The notes: a model not told the origin generated them from the letters alone. Positions 27,311-36,131 are shown, counted from the first letter of the stretch. The stretch is DNA of 64,000 nt from Kribbella sp. ALI-6-A (GCF_001984195.1 NZ_MTQN01000012.1:1736001-1800000), one strand, 5' to 3'. Numbers and translations: made by a program.

Positions 27311-28000
27311 ATGCGTGAGCTGAAGTGGGACGGAGTCGTCAATGCCCGAGACCTCGGCGGACTGCCGGCATCCGGTGGGACGATCCAGTACGGGCGGGTC
27401 TACCGGTCGGCTCACCCGGACGCCCTGACCGAGCAGGGTCGGGAAGCCTTGGCGGAGGCGGGAGTCAAGACCGTCGTCGACCTGCGCAACGCCGACGAGC
27501 GCCTTGGCGTGCAGGTGATCGACGGAGTGACGGTCCACCACCAGCCGGTCGAGGACCAGGCCGATGCGGCGTTCATGGCCGAGTGGGGTGAGCGGCTGAA
27601 CAGTCCGGCGTACTACAGCGCCGTACTGCATCGCTGGCCTGGCTTCGTCACCAGCGTCTTCGCCCGGATCGCGGACGCCCCACCCGGCGGCGTCTTGATC
27701 CACTGCCGAGCAGGCTGCGACCGCACCGGCATGATCGTCGCGATGCTGCTCACCCTCGCCGCTACGCCGGTGGCCGACATCCTCGACGACTACGAACTCG
27801 CTGTCCGCACCTACGCCGAACACGGCGACGACCAGGCCCCGGCGGACCAGACCCTCGACCAGCACTGTGCCCAGGCCTGCGCCGAACTGGTGGGGTTTCT
27901 CGGCTCGGTGGACGTGGCCGGGTTCCTCACCGCCAGTGGGCTGAGTTTCGAACAGCTGGACCGGCTGAGAGAGCGGTTGGTCGCAGCAGACTTCGCATGA
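27311..28000 (+). CDS. Tyrosine/dual-specificity protein phosphatase (PtpB-like)
   Basis: A 229-residue phosphatase whose P-loop HCRAGCDRTG contains the Cx5R signature (Cys at about residue 133). The N-terminal NARDLGG (about 10-16) and the RVYRSAHPD stretch are typical of the atypical tyrosine phosphatases related to mycobacterial PtpB, which also act on phosphoinositides. ATG 27311 is preferred over a TTG 12 bases earlier because AGG precedes it at normal distance. It stands alone between the LysR and TetR units. Confidence 0.88.
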   Translation: MRELKWDGVVNARDLGGLPASGGTIQYGRVYRSAHPDALTEQGREALAEAGVKTVVDLRNADERLGVQVIDGVTVHHQPVEDQADAAFMAEWGERLNSPAYYSAVLHRWPGFVTSVFARIADAPPGGVLIHCRAGCDRTGMIVAMLLTLAATPVADILDDYELAVRTYAEHGDDQAPADQTLDQHCAQACAELVGFLGSVDVAGFLTASGLSFEQLDRLRERLVAADFA

Positions 28001-28016
28001 CGTAGGGAGCTGCCGG

Positions 28017-28592
28017 TCAGGTGAAGATGCCGGCCGTCGCCACCCGCACCCGGTTGCGTGCGGTTCGCTCGTCGTCGCCGAAGCGGTCCACACCCCAGGA
28101 CAGCGCGAGGGCCAGCTCGTACACCTCATCGGCGGTGACGGTGTCGACCGCGTCGCCTACGGCCTTCGCCGCGTCGAGCAGGACGCCGGTCTGCTCTTGC
28201 AGGGTGTTGCACGTGGTGTTCACGGACGAGTCCGGCTGCTCCCGGGCGGTGGCGACGCAGTACGGCAGGTCGTGCCAGATGCGCAGTTGCCAGGTCAGTC
28301 GCATCAGCCACTCGGCCAGGGCCTCACGCGGACTGCGGGTGCGGGCCAGCTCGTCCGCCTCAACCAGTGCCGCCTCGATGCTGGTCTGCATGACCGCGGC
28401 GAGCAGCTCGTCCCGGGTCGGGAAGTTCCGGTAGAGCGTCGCGTTGCCCACCCCCGCCCGCAGGGCAATGCCGTCGAGCGAGGCGAGCACGCCTTCTTCC
28501 TCGAACTTCTCGCGCGCTGCGGTCAGGATCGCGTCCCGGTTGCGTTGGGCGTCGGCCCGCAGCGGGCGCGACGCCTTGGCGGCGGCAGTCAC
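28017..28592 (-). CDS. TetR-family regulator
   Basis: A 191-residue repressor. RDAILTAAREKFEEEG, SLDGIALRAGVGNATLYRNF and PTRDELLAAVM form the complete TetR DNA-binding domain, and the C-terminus matches the SbtR-like ligand domain. GTG 28592 is chosen because AAGGGAG precedes it by 7 bases. The frame stays open to 28655, but that extension would cover both operator sites. It is divergent from the SDR gene at 28673 and probably represses it. Confidence 0.9.
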   Translation of the reverse strand: MTAAAKASRPLRADAQRNRDAILTAAREKFEEEGVLASLDGIALRAGVGNATLYRNFPTRDELLAAVMQTSIEAALVEADELARTRSPREALAEWLMRLTWQLRIWHDLPYCVATAREQPDSSVNTTCNTLQEQTGVLLDAAKAVGDAVDTVTADEVYELALALSWGVDRFGDDERTARNRVRVATAGIFT

Positions 28593-28612
28593 CAGATCGC
28601 TCCCTTGCAAAA

Positions 28613-28655
28613 GTGGGGACGGTCCCCACATACTGGATTCGGGGATAGTCCCCAC
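28613..28655. promoter_or_regulatory. Two TetR operator sites between tetR and SDR
   Basis: Site 1 is the perfect palindrome GTGGGGAC-G-GTCCCCAC (28613-28629). Site 2 is a weaker copy, GGGGA-TAG-TCCCC (28641-28653), whose right half continues as GTCCCCAC to 28655. The centres are 26 bases apart, close to 2.5 helical turns. Both lie between the divergent starts. Confidence 0.85.
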
Positions 28656-28672
28656 TTATCCAGGGAGTATAG

Positions 28673-29407
28673 ATGAACCAGTCACTCGAGCACCGGACGC
28701 TTCTCGTGACGGGCGCGAACGGTGGTCTCGGGCAGGAGTTCGTGGCCCAGGCACTCGACCGGGGAGCGGCCAAGGTCTACGCCGCGGCGCGTGGCCCCGA
28801 GCGGTGGGACGACCCCCGCGTCCAGCCGCTGGCGCTCGACATCACCGACGCCGAGGCCGTCGCCCGCGCGGTCGCAGCCGCACCCGACGTCGACCTGCTG
28901 ATCAACAACGCGGCGATCGCGCCGGACGGCGACTCGATCGCGGGCCCGGAAGAGGAGCTTCGCCGGATCTTCGAGACGAACTTCTTCGGCACGCTCCGGG
29001 TGGCGAACGCCTTCGGCCCGGTGCTCGGCGCCAACGGCGGCGGGACCCTGCTGAACATCTTGTCCGCCGCGAGCTGGATCAACGTGCCGACCGGGTACGC
29101 GGCGTCGAAGGCGGCGATGTGGTCGGCCACCAACGCGCTGCGGGTGCACCTGCGGGCGCAGGGCACGCAGGTGATCGGCCTGCTGGTCGGCATGATCGAC
29201 ACTCCGATGGCGCAGCGGTGGGACGTTCCGAAGGTCAGCCCCGCCGACGTCGTCGCTCAGGCGTACGACGGGGTCGCGGACGGCTCGATCGAGGTCCTGG
29301 CCGACGAGCCGACCCGGGAGCTGAAGTCGCGGCTGAGTCAGAAGGCCGAGGAGTTCTACCCGTGGCTCGACGAGCAGCTCAAGGGGCTGGTGCCGGCGCC
29401 TGCCTGA
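28673..29407 (+). CDS. SDR-family oxidoreductase
   Basis: A 244-residue short-chain dehydrogenase with TGANGGLGQEF (about residues 13-23), NNAAIA in place of NNAG-I, catalytic Ser in ILSAASW, and YxxxK in YAASK near residue 143. The ATG at 28673 has GGAG five bases upstream. It lies directly beyond the paired TetR operators, and induction by a reactive or toxic carbonyl compound is plausible (inference). Confidence 0.92.
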   Translation: MNQSLEHRTLLVTGANGGLGQEFVAQALDRGAAKVYAAARGPERWDDPRVQPLALDITDAEAVARAVAAAPDVDLLINNAAIAPDGDSIAGPEEELRRIFETNFFGTLRVANAFGPVLGANGGGTLLNILSAASWINVPTGYAASKAAMWSATNALRVHLRAQGTQVIGLLVGMIDTPMAQRWDVPKVSPADVVAQAYDGVADGSIEVLADEPTRELKSRLSQKAEEFYPWLDEQLKGLVPAPA

Positions 29408-29484
29408 CCGAGCGGACGGCGCAGCGGCTTTTGGCTGACCAGGGGTCTGGCACACTCGAAGGACGCTAGTGGGGAGTGTGTCGG

Positions 29485-30003
29485 ATGGCTGACAGAGACT
29501 GGGAACGGCGGCCTGATCTGCGCTCGGGCCGGGCTGGTCAGCTGGGGAATCTGGCGGGGATGGCGGCTGCGGCTGGGCAGGAGGCCCGGGTGGTGGCGGC
29601 TCGGCGGCGATTGGCTTCGGTGCGGTTGACCGACGAAGAGCGCCGGGTCTGTTTCGACGAGTTGGCTGAGCAGTTCGCGGTCGGCCGGTTGGACGAGCAG
29701 GAACTGCACCGGCGGGTGGACCTGGTGCAGGAAGCGGTGACGCACGGGGATCTGCTGGTGGCGTTCGCGGGACTGCCGGCGCCGGGGTTCTATGCGCCGC
29801 AACCGAAGGCGCCCGGGCGCTGGCGGTGGGCGGCGTTCGTGGGAGCGGTGTGGCTGGCGCTGCCGTTTTTCCTGACCGGCTTGGTGTTTCTGGTGTTCGG
29901 GAGGGAGATCGCGGCGGCGATCTTCGGGTTGCCGGCGGTCTTCTGGGTGCTGGCGACCTGGCGCTGGGCGTCGGCGCCGAAACGGGAAGCCCGCCGCCGC
30001 TGA
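29485..30003 (+). CDS. DUF1707-type membrane protein
   Basis: A 172-residue protein. Residues 47-100 match the DUF1707 pattern (RLTDEERRVCFDELAEQF, then GRLDEQELHRRVD and DLLVAFAGLP). It is followed by PRWRW-type basic residues and two membrane helices at about residues 120-137 and 139-160. ATG 29485 is chosen because GGGGAG is 8 bases upstream; the GTG at 29476 overlaps that site. The function of DUF1707 is unknown. A paralogue lies at 31654, on the other side of the sigma-factor pair. Confidence 0.82.
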   Translation: MADRDWERRPDLRSGRAGQLGNLAGMAAAAGQEARVVAARRRLASVRLTDEERRVCFDELAEQFAVGRLDEQELHRRVDLVQEAVTHGDLLVAFAGLPAPGFYAPQPKAPGRWRWAAFVGAVWLALPFFLTGLVFLVFGREIAAAIFGLPAVFWVLATWRWASAPKREARRR

Positions 30004-30030
30004 GTTGGTACGACGGCGGGCCGCCCGGGG

Positions 30031-30879
30031 CTACTTGTCGGGCGACTCGCCGACGAAGAACACGACCTCGCCGGGAGCGAACGGCGTGACGTCGTGCACA
30101 TACCAACTGCCGGGGACCGAATCGTGGCCCTGCAGGTTCGGTCCGGGTCCGGAGTTGTAGCCGACGACCTTCAGGCCGCGCGCCCGGAGCTGCGGAAGAA
30201 CCTCCGCCACCGGCCGGTTCCTGAACTTCAGGCCGGCCATCGGCTCGCCGGGGTCTCCGGCCGAGGACGAACTGTGCCGGTACATCTCCCCGGGCTCGGC
30301 GGCGCGGCCGAAGTCGATCTCGGCCCAGCCCTTCAGGTCCTTCGGGACCTCGACGCCTTCCTGGCAGCCGGGGTCGGCGGCATTCAGGGTGCCGTTGCAC
30401 TTCTCGCCCGGGTCGAGCAGCCGCAATCTCGTTTCCTCGTTGGGCACCGAGTAGCCGGCGAACTTGCCGACCAGCGACGGGCTGACCGGCACCGCTGCCA
30501 CCTTCACCCTCAGGCCCATCGCCTTGAACTCCGCGTTGTACCGCGCGGGGTCCGCGGCCGGGTCGACGACCCGGACGATGACCGAGTTGCCGGTGTCGGT
30601 GAACGACAGCGCCTGCGGCTGATCCTGCCCGGGACTCCGGACGACCGTCGCCGCGACGACGCCGAGGATCAGCAGGCTGAACGCACCGGCCAGCACCAGC
30701 CGTGGCCGGGCCGTGCGGCTCGATCGGCTGCGGTCCGGCGTACTGGCTGTGGCCGCCAGCGGATCCGGGGTGGTCCTGACGATGTCGTCGGACAGACGGC
30801 TCCAGGTGCCGGCATCGACCTCGGTGGTGGTGCTGGGCTTCAGGGCGCGGGTGGCCGCGTCGATGTCAGACGTCTTCAT
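30031..30879 (-). CDS. Single-pass membrane protein cotranscribed with ECF sigma factor (putative regulator/sensor)
   Basis: A 282-residue protein with an 80-residue cytosolic N-terminus, one membrane helix (about residues 60-82) and an extracytoplasmic domain to the end with two cysteines (CNGTLNAADPGC). Its start overlaps the sigma-factor gene by 14 bases. This layout is that of an anti-sigma or sigma-associated membrane protein in actinobacteria, but no zinc-binding HxxxCxxC anti-sigma motif is present. The role is therefore inferred from position. Confidence 0.75.
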   Translation of the reverse strand: MKTSDIDAATRALKPSTTTEVDAGTWSRLSDDIVRTTPDPLAATASTPDRSRSSRTARPRLVLAGAFSLLILGVVAATVVRSPGQDQPQALSFTDTGNSVIVRVVDPAADPARYNAEFKAMGLRVKVAAVPVSPSLVGKFAGYSVPNEETRLRLLDPGEKCNGTLNAADPGCQEGVEVPKDLKGWAEIDFGRAAEPGEMYRHSSSSAGDPGEPMAGLKFRNRPVAEVLPQLRARGLKVVGYNSGPGPNLQGHDSVPGSWYVHDVTPFAPGEVVFFVGESPDK

Positions 30880-31501
30880 GGGAAACCTCTCCTCTCACCG
30901 CGGCCGGTGGGCGGGTGGTGAGCAGCTTGGCGAATCGTTTGCGGGCGCGATGCAGGCGGATCCGTACGGCGTTGCGGGAGCAGCCGAGCACGGTCGCGAT
31001 CTGGGCGGTGTCCAGGTCCTCCCAGGCGACCAGCGTCAGCAGTTCGCGGTCCTGCTCGGGCAGGGCCCGGAACGCCCGCGCGGTGGCCGAGTCGCCGTCG
31101 ACCGGCTCCGGGCTGGGCGTCGAGGTCTCCACCAGTTCGTCGCGGAGCCGGTCGGCCAGCGCGTTGCGCCGTCCCTCACCCCGCCGGTGGTTGGCCAGCA
31201 CGCGCCGCGCGACGCCGTACAGCCAGGGCTTGGTCTGGTCACCGCCGGGAACCTCGTCGAGCCGCCGCCACACCACCACGAACGTGTCGGCGAGCAGGTC
31301 GGCAGCGTCGTGACTGGAACCGGTACGCCGCAGCAGGTAGCCGAGCACCGCCTCCCGATGGGTGCCGAACACCTCCTCGAACCGTTCCCGGCGCCCGTCC
31401 CCCGGCGGGTCGTGCACAGCTGCCTCGCTCACTGGCCCGGGATGGGGCCTGATCGGTGTCTGCGTCATACCTCGTACATGTCCGCCACCCTGCTCATCCA
31501 T
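30866..31501 (-). CDS. ECF-type RNA polymerase sigma factor
   Basis: A 211-residue sigma factor. Region 2 is FEEVFGTHREAVLGYLLRR plus DAADLLADTFVVVWRRL; region 4 is LPEQDRELLTLVAWEDLDTAQIATVLGCSRNAVRIRLHRAR. It has no extra C-terminal domain. An ATG at 31468 (11 codons in) is an equally possible start. It is followed by its probable membrane partner, with overlap. Genes of the DUF1707 type flank the pair on both sides. Confidence 0.9.
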   Translation of the reverse strand: MDEQGGGHVRGMTQTPIRPHPGPVSEAAVHDPPGDGRRERFEEVFGTHREAVLGYLLRRTGSSHDAADLLADTFVVVWRRLDEVPGGDQTKPWLYGVARRVLANHRRGEGRRNALADRLRDELVETSTPSPEPVDGDSATARAFRALPEQDRELLTLVAWEDLDTAQIATVLGCSRNAVRIRLHRARKRFAKLLTTRPPAAVRGEVSHEDV

Positions 31502-31653
31502 TTCACCGCACCGCAGTGTCAGCCCGTGATGACGCCATCGCGGAGCGTGGCAGCTGCAGCTTCCTGCAGTTGCGCAGGCGGAGCGGTGACCGGCGGTGAG
31601 TGGGAAACTACTGGGACCGGCCTGGGGTGGCCGCTTGTTCCTGGGGGAGTTCG

Positions 31654-32382
31654 ATGCTCGAAGACGACGACAGCGCGGTCGAGTACAGCGTGCTGACCGC
31701 TCTCAGCCGGCAGACGCTGACCGAGGCGGAGCTGGTCCAAGCCGTCGGCGCCGAGCCGCGCCGCCTGGCCCGGCTGCTGCGCGGCCTGGTGCGGGACACC
31801 TACGTGACCGAGCTGCCCCAGGACATCCGTGAGCCGGAGTACCAGCTGGCACCGGCGGGGATCGCGCGGCTGTCGCTGAGCAACCAGCTGGCCACCAACG
31901 GATCGGTCGGGTTCGGTACGTTCATCGGGATGACGGCGGCGGCTCACGCCGAGGCCGAGCAGGCGGTGGTTCGCCAGCAGCAGTCCAAGCTCCTGCTGAC
32001 CGACCAGGACCGCAGCGTGTGCTCGACCGCCCTGTCCGAGCAGGTGGGACTCGGCCGCATCGACATGGCCGAGCTGCACCGCCGGACCGAACTCCTGTAC
32101 GCCGCGAAGACGCGTGCCGACCTCGAGCCGGTCTTCCTGGGTCTGCCTCGTCCACAGCTGCACGGTGAGCAGATCGAGCCGAAGCGCCGCACCTGGCGCT
32201 GGGTGGTCTTCGGGGTGGCCGCGGGCATGTCAGTGCCCTTTCTGCTGTCCGGTCTGCTCTTCCTGCTGGCCGGCTCGGACGCGGGCGATCGGGGGTTCGG
32301 CGCCTTTCTCACCGTCGGTGCCGTGCTGTGGACGCTCTTCGCGTTCGGCTGGGTCCGGCGAGGGCGCTCCCGGCGGACCTGA
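31654..32382 (+). CDS. Winged-helix-like plus DUF1707-type membrane protein
   Basis: A 242-residue protein. Residues 1-75 look like a MarR/DprA-style winged-helix fold (YSVLTALSRQTLTEAELVQA, then a second helix pair ending in a short beta hairpin). Residues 110-170 match DUF1707 (LTDQDRSVCSTALSEQVGLG, DMAELHRRTELL), followed by two membrane helices. ATG 31654 follows GGGGGAG at normal distance. It is a longer paralogue of the 29485 protein: the Cys, ELHRR and GLPxP positions and the WRW boundary before the helices are shared. Confidence 0.8.
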   Translation: MLEDDDSAVEYSVLTALSRQTLTEAELVQAVGAEPRRLARLLRGLVRDTYVTELPQDIREPEYQLAPAGIARLSLSNQLATNGSVGFGTFIGMTAAAHAEAEQAVVRQQQSKLLLTDQDRSVCSTALSEQVGLGRIDMAELHRRTELLYAAKTRADLEPVFLGLPRPQLHGEQIEPKRRTWRWVVFGVAAGMSVPFLLSGLLFLLAGSDAGDRGFGAFLTVGAVLWTLFAFGWVRRGRSRRT

Positions 32383-32410
32383 TCGCCCCAAGCTGAAATA
32401 ACCTGACGGC

Positions 32411-32944
32411 GTGACTCCTGTTCAACGGCCGGCGGTGCCCGGTGACGCCGGCGCGATCGCCGAGCTGATGCGTGCCTCGGTCGTCGAGCTGTTCCCGGCG
32501 TACTACGACGAGCGGCAGACGGCCAGTGCGGCGGTGCACATCGCGGCGCTGGACCTCGCGCTGATCGAGGACGGCACGTACTACGTGCACGAAGCCGCCG
32601 GGGAGATCGTCGCGTGTGGTGGCTGGAGCCGGCGCAACAAGCTCTACAACGGGACCGACGCCGGTGCGGACGCACGGCTGCTCGATCCCGCGACCGAGCC
32701 GGCCCGGATCCGGGCCATGTTCGTCCGGGCCGACTGGACCCGCCGCGGGCTGGGCCGGGCCATCCTGACCGCCTGCGTGGACGCCGCGCGGGCGGAGGGG
32801 TTCACTCAGCTCGCGCTGATGGCCACGCTGCCCGGCGTACCGCTGTACAAGTCCTTCGGCTTCACCGAGCTCGGTGCGGAGAAGCTGACCATGCCTGACG
32901 GCGTCGTCCTGGACGGCATCGCGATGCAACGGTCCGTCGACTGA
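32411..32944 (+). CDS. GNAT-family N-acetyltransferase
   Basis: A 177-residue acetyltransferase. The acetyl-CoA loop is RADWTRRGLGRAIL (about residues 106-119), matching the R/QxxGxG/A rule, and the C-terminal YKSFGFTELG is the family's beta-bulge region. It starts with GTG at 32411. The substrate is unknown. The cupin gene starts 13 bases after it, probably in one transcript. Confidence 0.9.
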   Translation: MTPVQRPAVPGDAGAIAELMRASVVELFPAYYDERQTASAAVHIAALDLALIEDGTYYVHEAAGEIVACGGWSRRNKLYNGTDAGADARLLDPATEPARIRAMFVRADWTRRGLGRAILTACVDAARAEGFTQLALMATLPGVPLYKSFGFTELGAEKLTMPDGVVLDGIAMQRSVD

Positions 32945-32957
32945 TCGGAGATCCACC

Positions 32958-33614
32958 ATGACCGCTGGAACCACCGTGCTCGCCCCCGACGGCACCGAGG
33001 TCGTGCTCGGCGAGATCGGCACCCGGGTGCTGCTGGAGAACCCCCGGGTCCGGGTCTGGGAGGTCGCGCTGGACCCAGGGGAGGCGCAGGGCTGGCACCT
33101 GCACCACAACCCGTACGTCGTGCTCTGCCTGTCCACGTCGCCTTGCCACATGGACTGGCTCGACGGCAGCCCGGCCCGGCAGCTCAGCGAGACGGTCGGT
33201 GGTTCGGTCTACCGGCCGGTGTCGCCGGTGCACATGCTGACCAACGACGGCGACGCGCCCTACCGGAACCGGCTGATCGAGGTCCTGGACCTCGGCGAGG
33301 AGGCGTCCGGTGCGCCGTACGACGTACCGGAGGGTGTTGCCGCCGACAGCGGCTTCGCCGAGGTCGGGGAGGTCCCGGCGAAGGTCGTCGTCGACGAGGA
33401 CGACGTACGCGTCCAGCACGTGACACCTGAGGCAGGGGAGTCCTACACCTGGCGGACCGGTGCCTACCCCGCGCTGGTGGTCGACCTGGACCTGGCGACC
33501 GAGCCGCTGAGCGGTCTGGTCTACCTGGAGCCGGGGGAGTCGTACACGCTCCCCGCCAAGCCCACTCGGACCTCCGGCTACAACCTGGTCGAGCTGCGCT
33601 ACTACAGCCGCTGA
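32958..33614 (+). CDS. Double-cupin protein
   Basis: A 218-residue protein with two related beta-barrel halves. The first has GWHLHHNPYVVL (about residues 36-47), with histidines placed as in metal-binding cupin motif 1. The second (from about residue 150) keeps the fold pattern, with repeats of PGESYTL/AGESYTW, but has lost the histidines. It may be a dioxygenase, isomerase or sugar-binding protein; the chemistry cannot be assigned. Its 3' end overlaps the convergent dhaM end by 13 bases. Confidence 0.8.
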   Translation: MTAGTTVLAPDGTEVVLGEIGTRVLLENPRVRVWEVALDPGEAQGWHLHHNPYVVLCLSTSPCHMDWLDGSPARQLSETVGGSVYRPVSPVHMLTNDGDAPYRNRLIEVLDLGEEASGAPYDVPEGVAADSGFAEVGEVPAKVVVDEDDVRVQHVTPEAGESYTWRTGAYPALVVDLDLATEPLSGLVYLEPGESYTLPAKPTRTSGYNLVELRYYSR

Positions 33615-36127
33615 CGGACGGCTGCTGCGCTGTCCAGGGTCAGTGCGGTCGCTGCCGCCATCGCAGCGTCGACCGCACTGACCTGACGGAGCTTTGCCTT
33701 CACCAGCGGTACCTGCGGCCCGACCGCGCTGAGCTCCTGCACGCCCAACCCCACCAGCAGCGTCGCAGCGAGCGGATCGCTCGCCAGGTCTCCACACACG
33801 GCGACATGCACGCCCAGCGGGACCTGACGCACGACGCGATCGATCAGCCGCAGTACGGCGGGATCCAGGCCGTCGGCGAGCGCCGCGACGGCTGTGTTCG
33901 TCCGGTCAGCCGCGGTCGTGTACTGCGTCAGGTCGTTGGTGCCGATGCTGACGAAGTCGAGCCCGGCGGCCAGCGTCTCGATCCGGAGCGCCGCCGCGGG
34001 CACCTCGACCATGATCCCGACCTTGAGCCCGTCCGGCCGCGGTCCGAGCTGCTGGAGCGCCCAGGCGACCTCCTCGGCCGTCGTCACCATCGGAAACATC
34101 ACCTGCACAGGGGTTTCCGCCGCGACCTCGCGGATCGCCTCCAGCTGCGTCGCCAGCAGCTCGGGCCGGCGACGGAACGTGCGCAGGCCACGGTCGCCGA
34201 GGAACGGGTTCGCCTCGGCGTCCTGCGGGAGGAACCGCAACGGCTTGTCGCCGCCGACGTCCCAGGTCCGGATCGTGATCGGCTTGCCGCCCAGCGCGGC
34301 CGCGATCTCCCGGTACGCCGCCGCCTGCTCGGCCGCGGTCGGCGGAGTCCGCCGGTCCCCGAACAGCACCTCGGTCCGCACCAGTCCCGACCCGTCCGCG
34401 CCGCGCGCGTCCCGCGCGTCCTGCACCGAGCCGACATTGACCATCACCGGGATCGTCCGCTCGTCCAGCGTCGTCGCGGGCTCGTCGACGGCGGCCAGAG
34501 CCACGTCCCGTTCGCCCGTCCGCTCCCGGATGGTCAGCTCGAACGCCCGCTGGTCCGGCTCGACCACGAACGACCCGGTCCGCGCGTCGAACCCCACCGT
34601 CGCACCATCCTCGACGGCGACGTCCCCGATCCCGGTGATCAACGGGATGCCTCGCGACCGCGCGACGATCACGCCGTGCCCGGTCGTACCCGCTGCCCGG
34701 ACGGCGATCCCGGCCACGCGGCCTCCGTCGACGGACGCCGCGGTGGCCGCGTCGAGCTCCGGTACGACGAGGATGCTGCCCGCGGCAGGTTCGACGGGTT
34801 CCGCGGCGCCGGTGAGGGCGCGCAGCACCCGGTTGCGCACGCTGCGGACGTCCTGCGCGCGCTCGCGCTGGTACGGATCGTCAAGGCCGTCGAAGGTCTC
34901 CGCCAGCGAGTCCAGCGCCTGCTTCCAGGCCGTCGCCGCATCGGTGCCTTGGGCAACTGATCGGAACACCGGGTCGAGCACGGCCACGTCACCGAGCAGG
35001 CCGGCCTGCGCGGCGAAGATCCCCGCCTCACCGACTCCGAGCCGCCCGGCGGTCGCATCCCGCAGCCGCAACAACTGGTCCTCGGCAGCGCGTCGGGCCT
35101 GTTCGGCACGCTCGCGTTCGACCTCGTGGTCGCCGGGCAGGTAGCCGCTCAGGTCGACGTCCCCGCGGACGACGGCAGCCGGGCCCACCGCCACATCCAG
35201 CCCCGACCCACCTGCTAGGGGCGCGACGGCGCTCTCATCCGCGCCGCTCTCGCCTGCGCCGCTTGTGCCTGCGCCGCTTGTGCCTGCGCCGCTCGTGCCT
35301 GCGCCGCTCGCGCCGCCTGCGGCGGCCGCGTCCGGCTGTGCGTTCCCCGCGCCGCCGCCGCCGGCGGCCAACACCCCGCCCGGCTGGGCACTCGGCTCCG
35401 CCTCGGCGGTGTCGTCGAAGCCCCGATCCGCCAGTTCACGAATCGCCTCGAGCGCCTCAGCGGCCTGCGGACCACTCGCCGCGAACTCCAGCCGATGGTT
35501 CTGCTGCGCGTTCAACGTCGCGACCCGGCTCAGGCTGCCGGCGTCGACCGGACCCCGGCCGGTGTCCAGATCGCGCAGCGTCACCACAGCATCGAACTGA
35601 CCGACAACCCCGACAAGCTTCGCCGCCGGCCGAGCGTGCAGCCCGTGCTCGATGCCCAGGGCAACTTCCAGTGTGAGCTGCTCGGCGGATCCGATCGCGC
35701 CGACCTCATCCGGCGCGGCATCACCCAAATGCTCCTGCTTACCGGCCAACCCACGCCCGGCCTCCGCAAGCACAGCATCCAGCGTCGCCCCTGTCGACGC
35801 CGTCACGACCGCGGCGACCAATCCCTCGACCAGTGGAGCACTCGACAGCTTGACCCGCTCAGCAGTCTCCGGATCGACGAACTCCAGCGCCATCTCCGCG
35901 CTCAGCACCGCGCTGCCGAGATCCAGCAGCACCAGTACGCCGTCCGGCCCGTCCGCCGTCGCGATCGCCTCGGCGACGGCCGCGGCATCGGTGCCGAAGG
36001 TCGTCTCGTCCAGCCCGGCCGCCACCGCGATGACCGGACGGTTGTCGGAGGCAACCATTTCCGATGCCAACCCGACCGCGGCGTCGGCCAGGGCGCGGCT
36101 GTGCGACACCACCACGATTCCGATCAC
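33602..36127 (-). CDS. dhaM: DhaM-HPr-Enzyme I fusion: phosphoryl donor of dihydroxyacetone kinase
   Basis: An 841-residue multiphosphoryl protein. Residues 1-130 are the DhaM (EIIA-mannose-like) domain with active His9 in VSHSRALAD. Residues 155-240 are HPr with EHGLHARPAAK. A low-complexity linker of GAGTS repeats follows. From about residue 295 to the end is PTS Enzyme I: phospho-His in GTTGHGVIVARSRG, PEP site MVEVPAAALR and IGTNDLTQYT, and catalytic Cys in VCGDLASDP. It passes phosphate from PEP to DhaL. GTG 36127 is chosen because the DhaM core begins there, 4 bases after the dhaL stop. Confidence 0.93.
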   Translation of the reverse strand: MIGIVVVSHSRALADAAVGLASEMVASDNRPVIAVAAGLDETTFGTDAAAVAEAIATADGPDGVLVLLDLGSAVLSAEMALEFVDPETAERVKLSSAPLVEGLVAAVVTASTGATLDAVLAEAGRGLAGKQEHLGDAAPDEVGAIGSAEQLTLEVALGIEHGLHARPAAKLVGVVGQFDAVVTLRDLDTGRGPVDAGSLSRVATLNAQQNHRLEFAASGPQAAEALEAIRELADRGFDDTAEAEPSAQPGGVLAAGGGGAGNAQPDAAAAGGASGAGTSGAGTSGAGTSGAGESGADESAVAPLAGGSGLDVAVGPAAVVRGDVDLSGYLPGDHEVERERAEQARRAAEDQLLRLRDATAGRLGVGEAGIFAAQAGLLGDVAVLDPVFRSVAQGTDAATAWKQALDSLAETFDGLDDPYQRERAQDVRSVRNRVLRALTGAAEPVEPAAGSILVVPELDAATAASVDGGRVAGIAVRAAGTTGHGVIVARSRGIPLITGIGDVAVEDGATVGFDARTGSFVVEPDQRAFELTIRERTGERDVALAAVDEPATTLDERTIPVMVNVGSVQDARDARGADGSGLVRTEVLFGDRRTPPTAAEQAAAYREIAAALGGKPITIRTWDVGGDKPLRFLPQDAEANPFLGDRGLRTFRRRPELLATQLEAIREVAAETPVQVMFPMVTTAEEVAWALQQLGPRPDGLKVGIMVEVPAAALRIETLAAGLDFVSIGTNDLTQYTTAADRTNTAVAALADGLDPAVLRLIDRVVRQVPLGVHVAVCGDLASDPLAATLLVGLGVQELSAVGPQVPLVKAKLRQVSAVDAAMAAATALTLDSAAAVRQRL
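35241..35310. repeat. 15-bp coding tandem repeat in the DhaM-HPr/EI linker
   Basis: The unit GCGCCGCTTGTGCCT and near copies begin at 35241, 35256, 35271, 35286 and, partially, 35301. It encodes the pentapeptide GAGTS on the minus strand, with GAGES variants. Because the unit is a multiple of three, gains or losses would change linker length without shifting the frame. Confidence 0.9.
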
Positions 36128-36131
36128 GGGA

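Noticed and set aside
35241-35310. Regular 15-bp repeats considered as a CRISPR-like array
   Set aside because: The units are directly adjacent without spacers, in frame, and encode a linker within a single protein.
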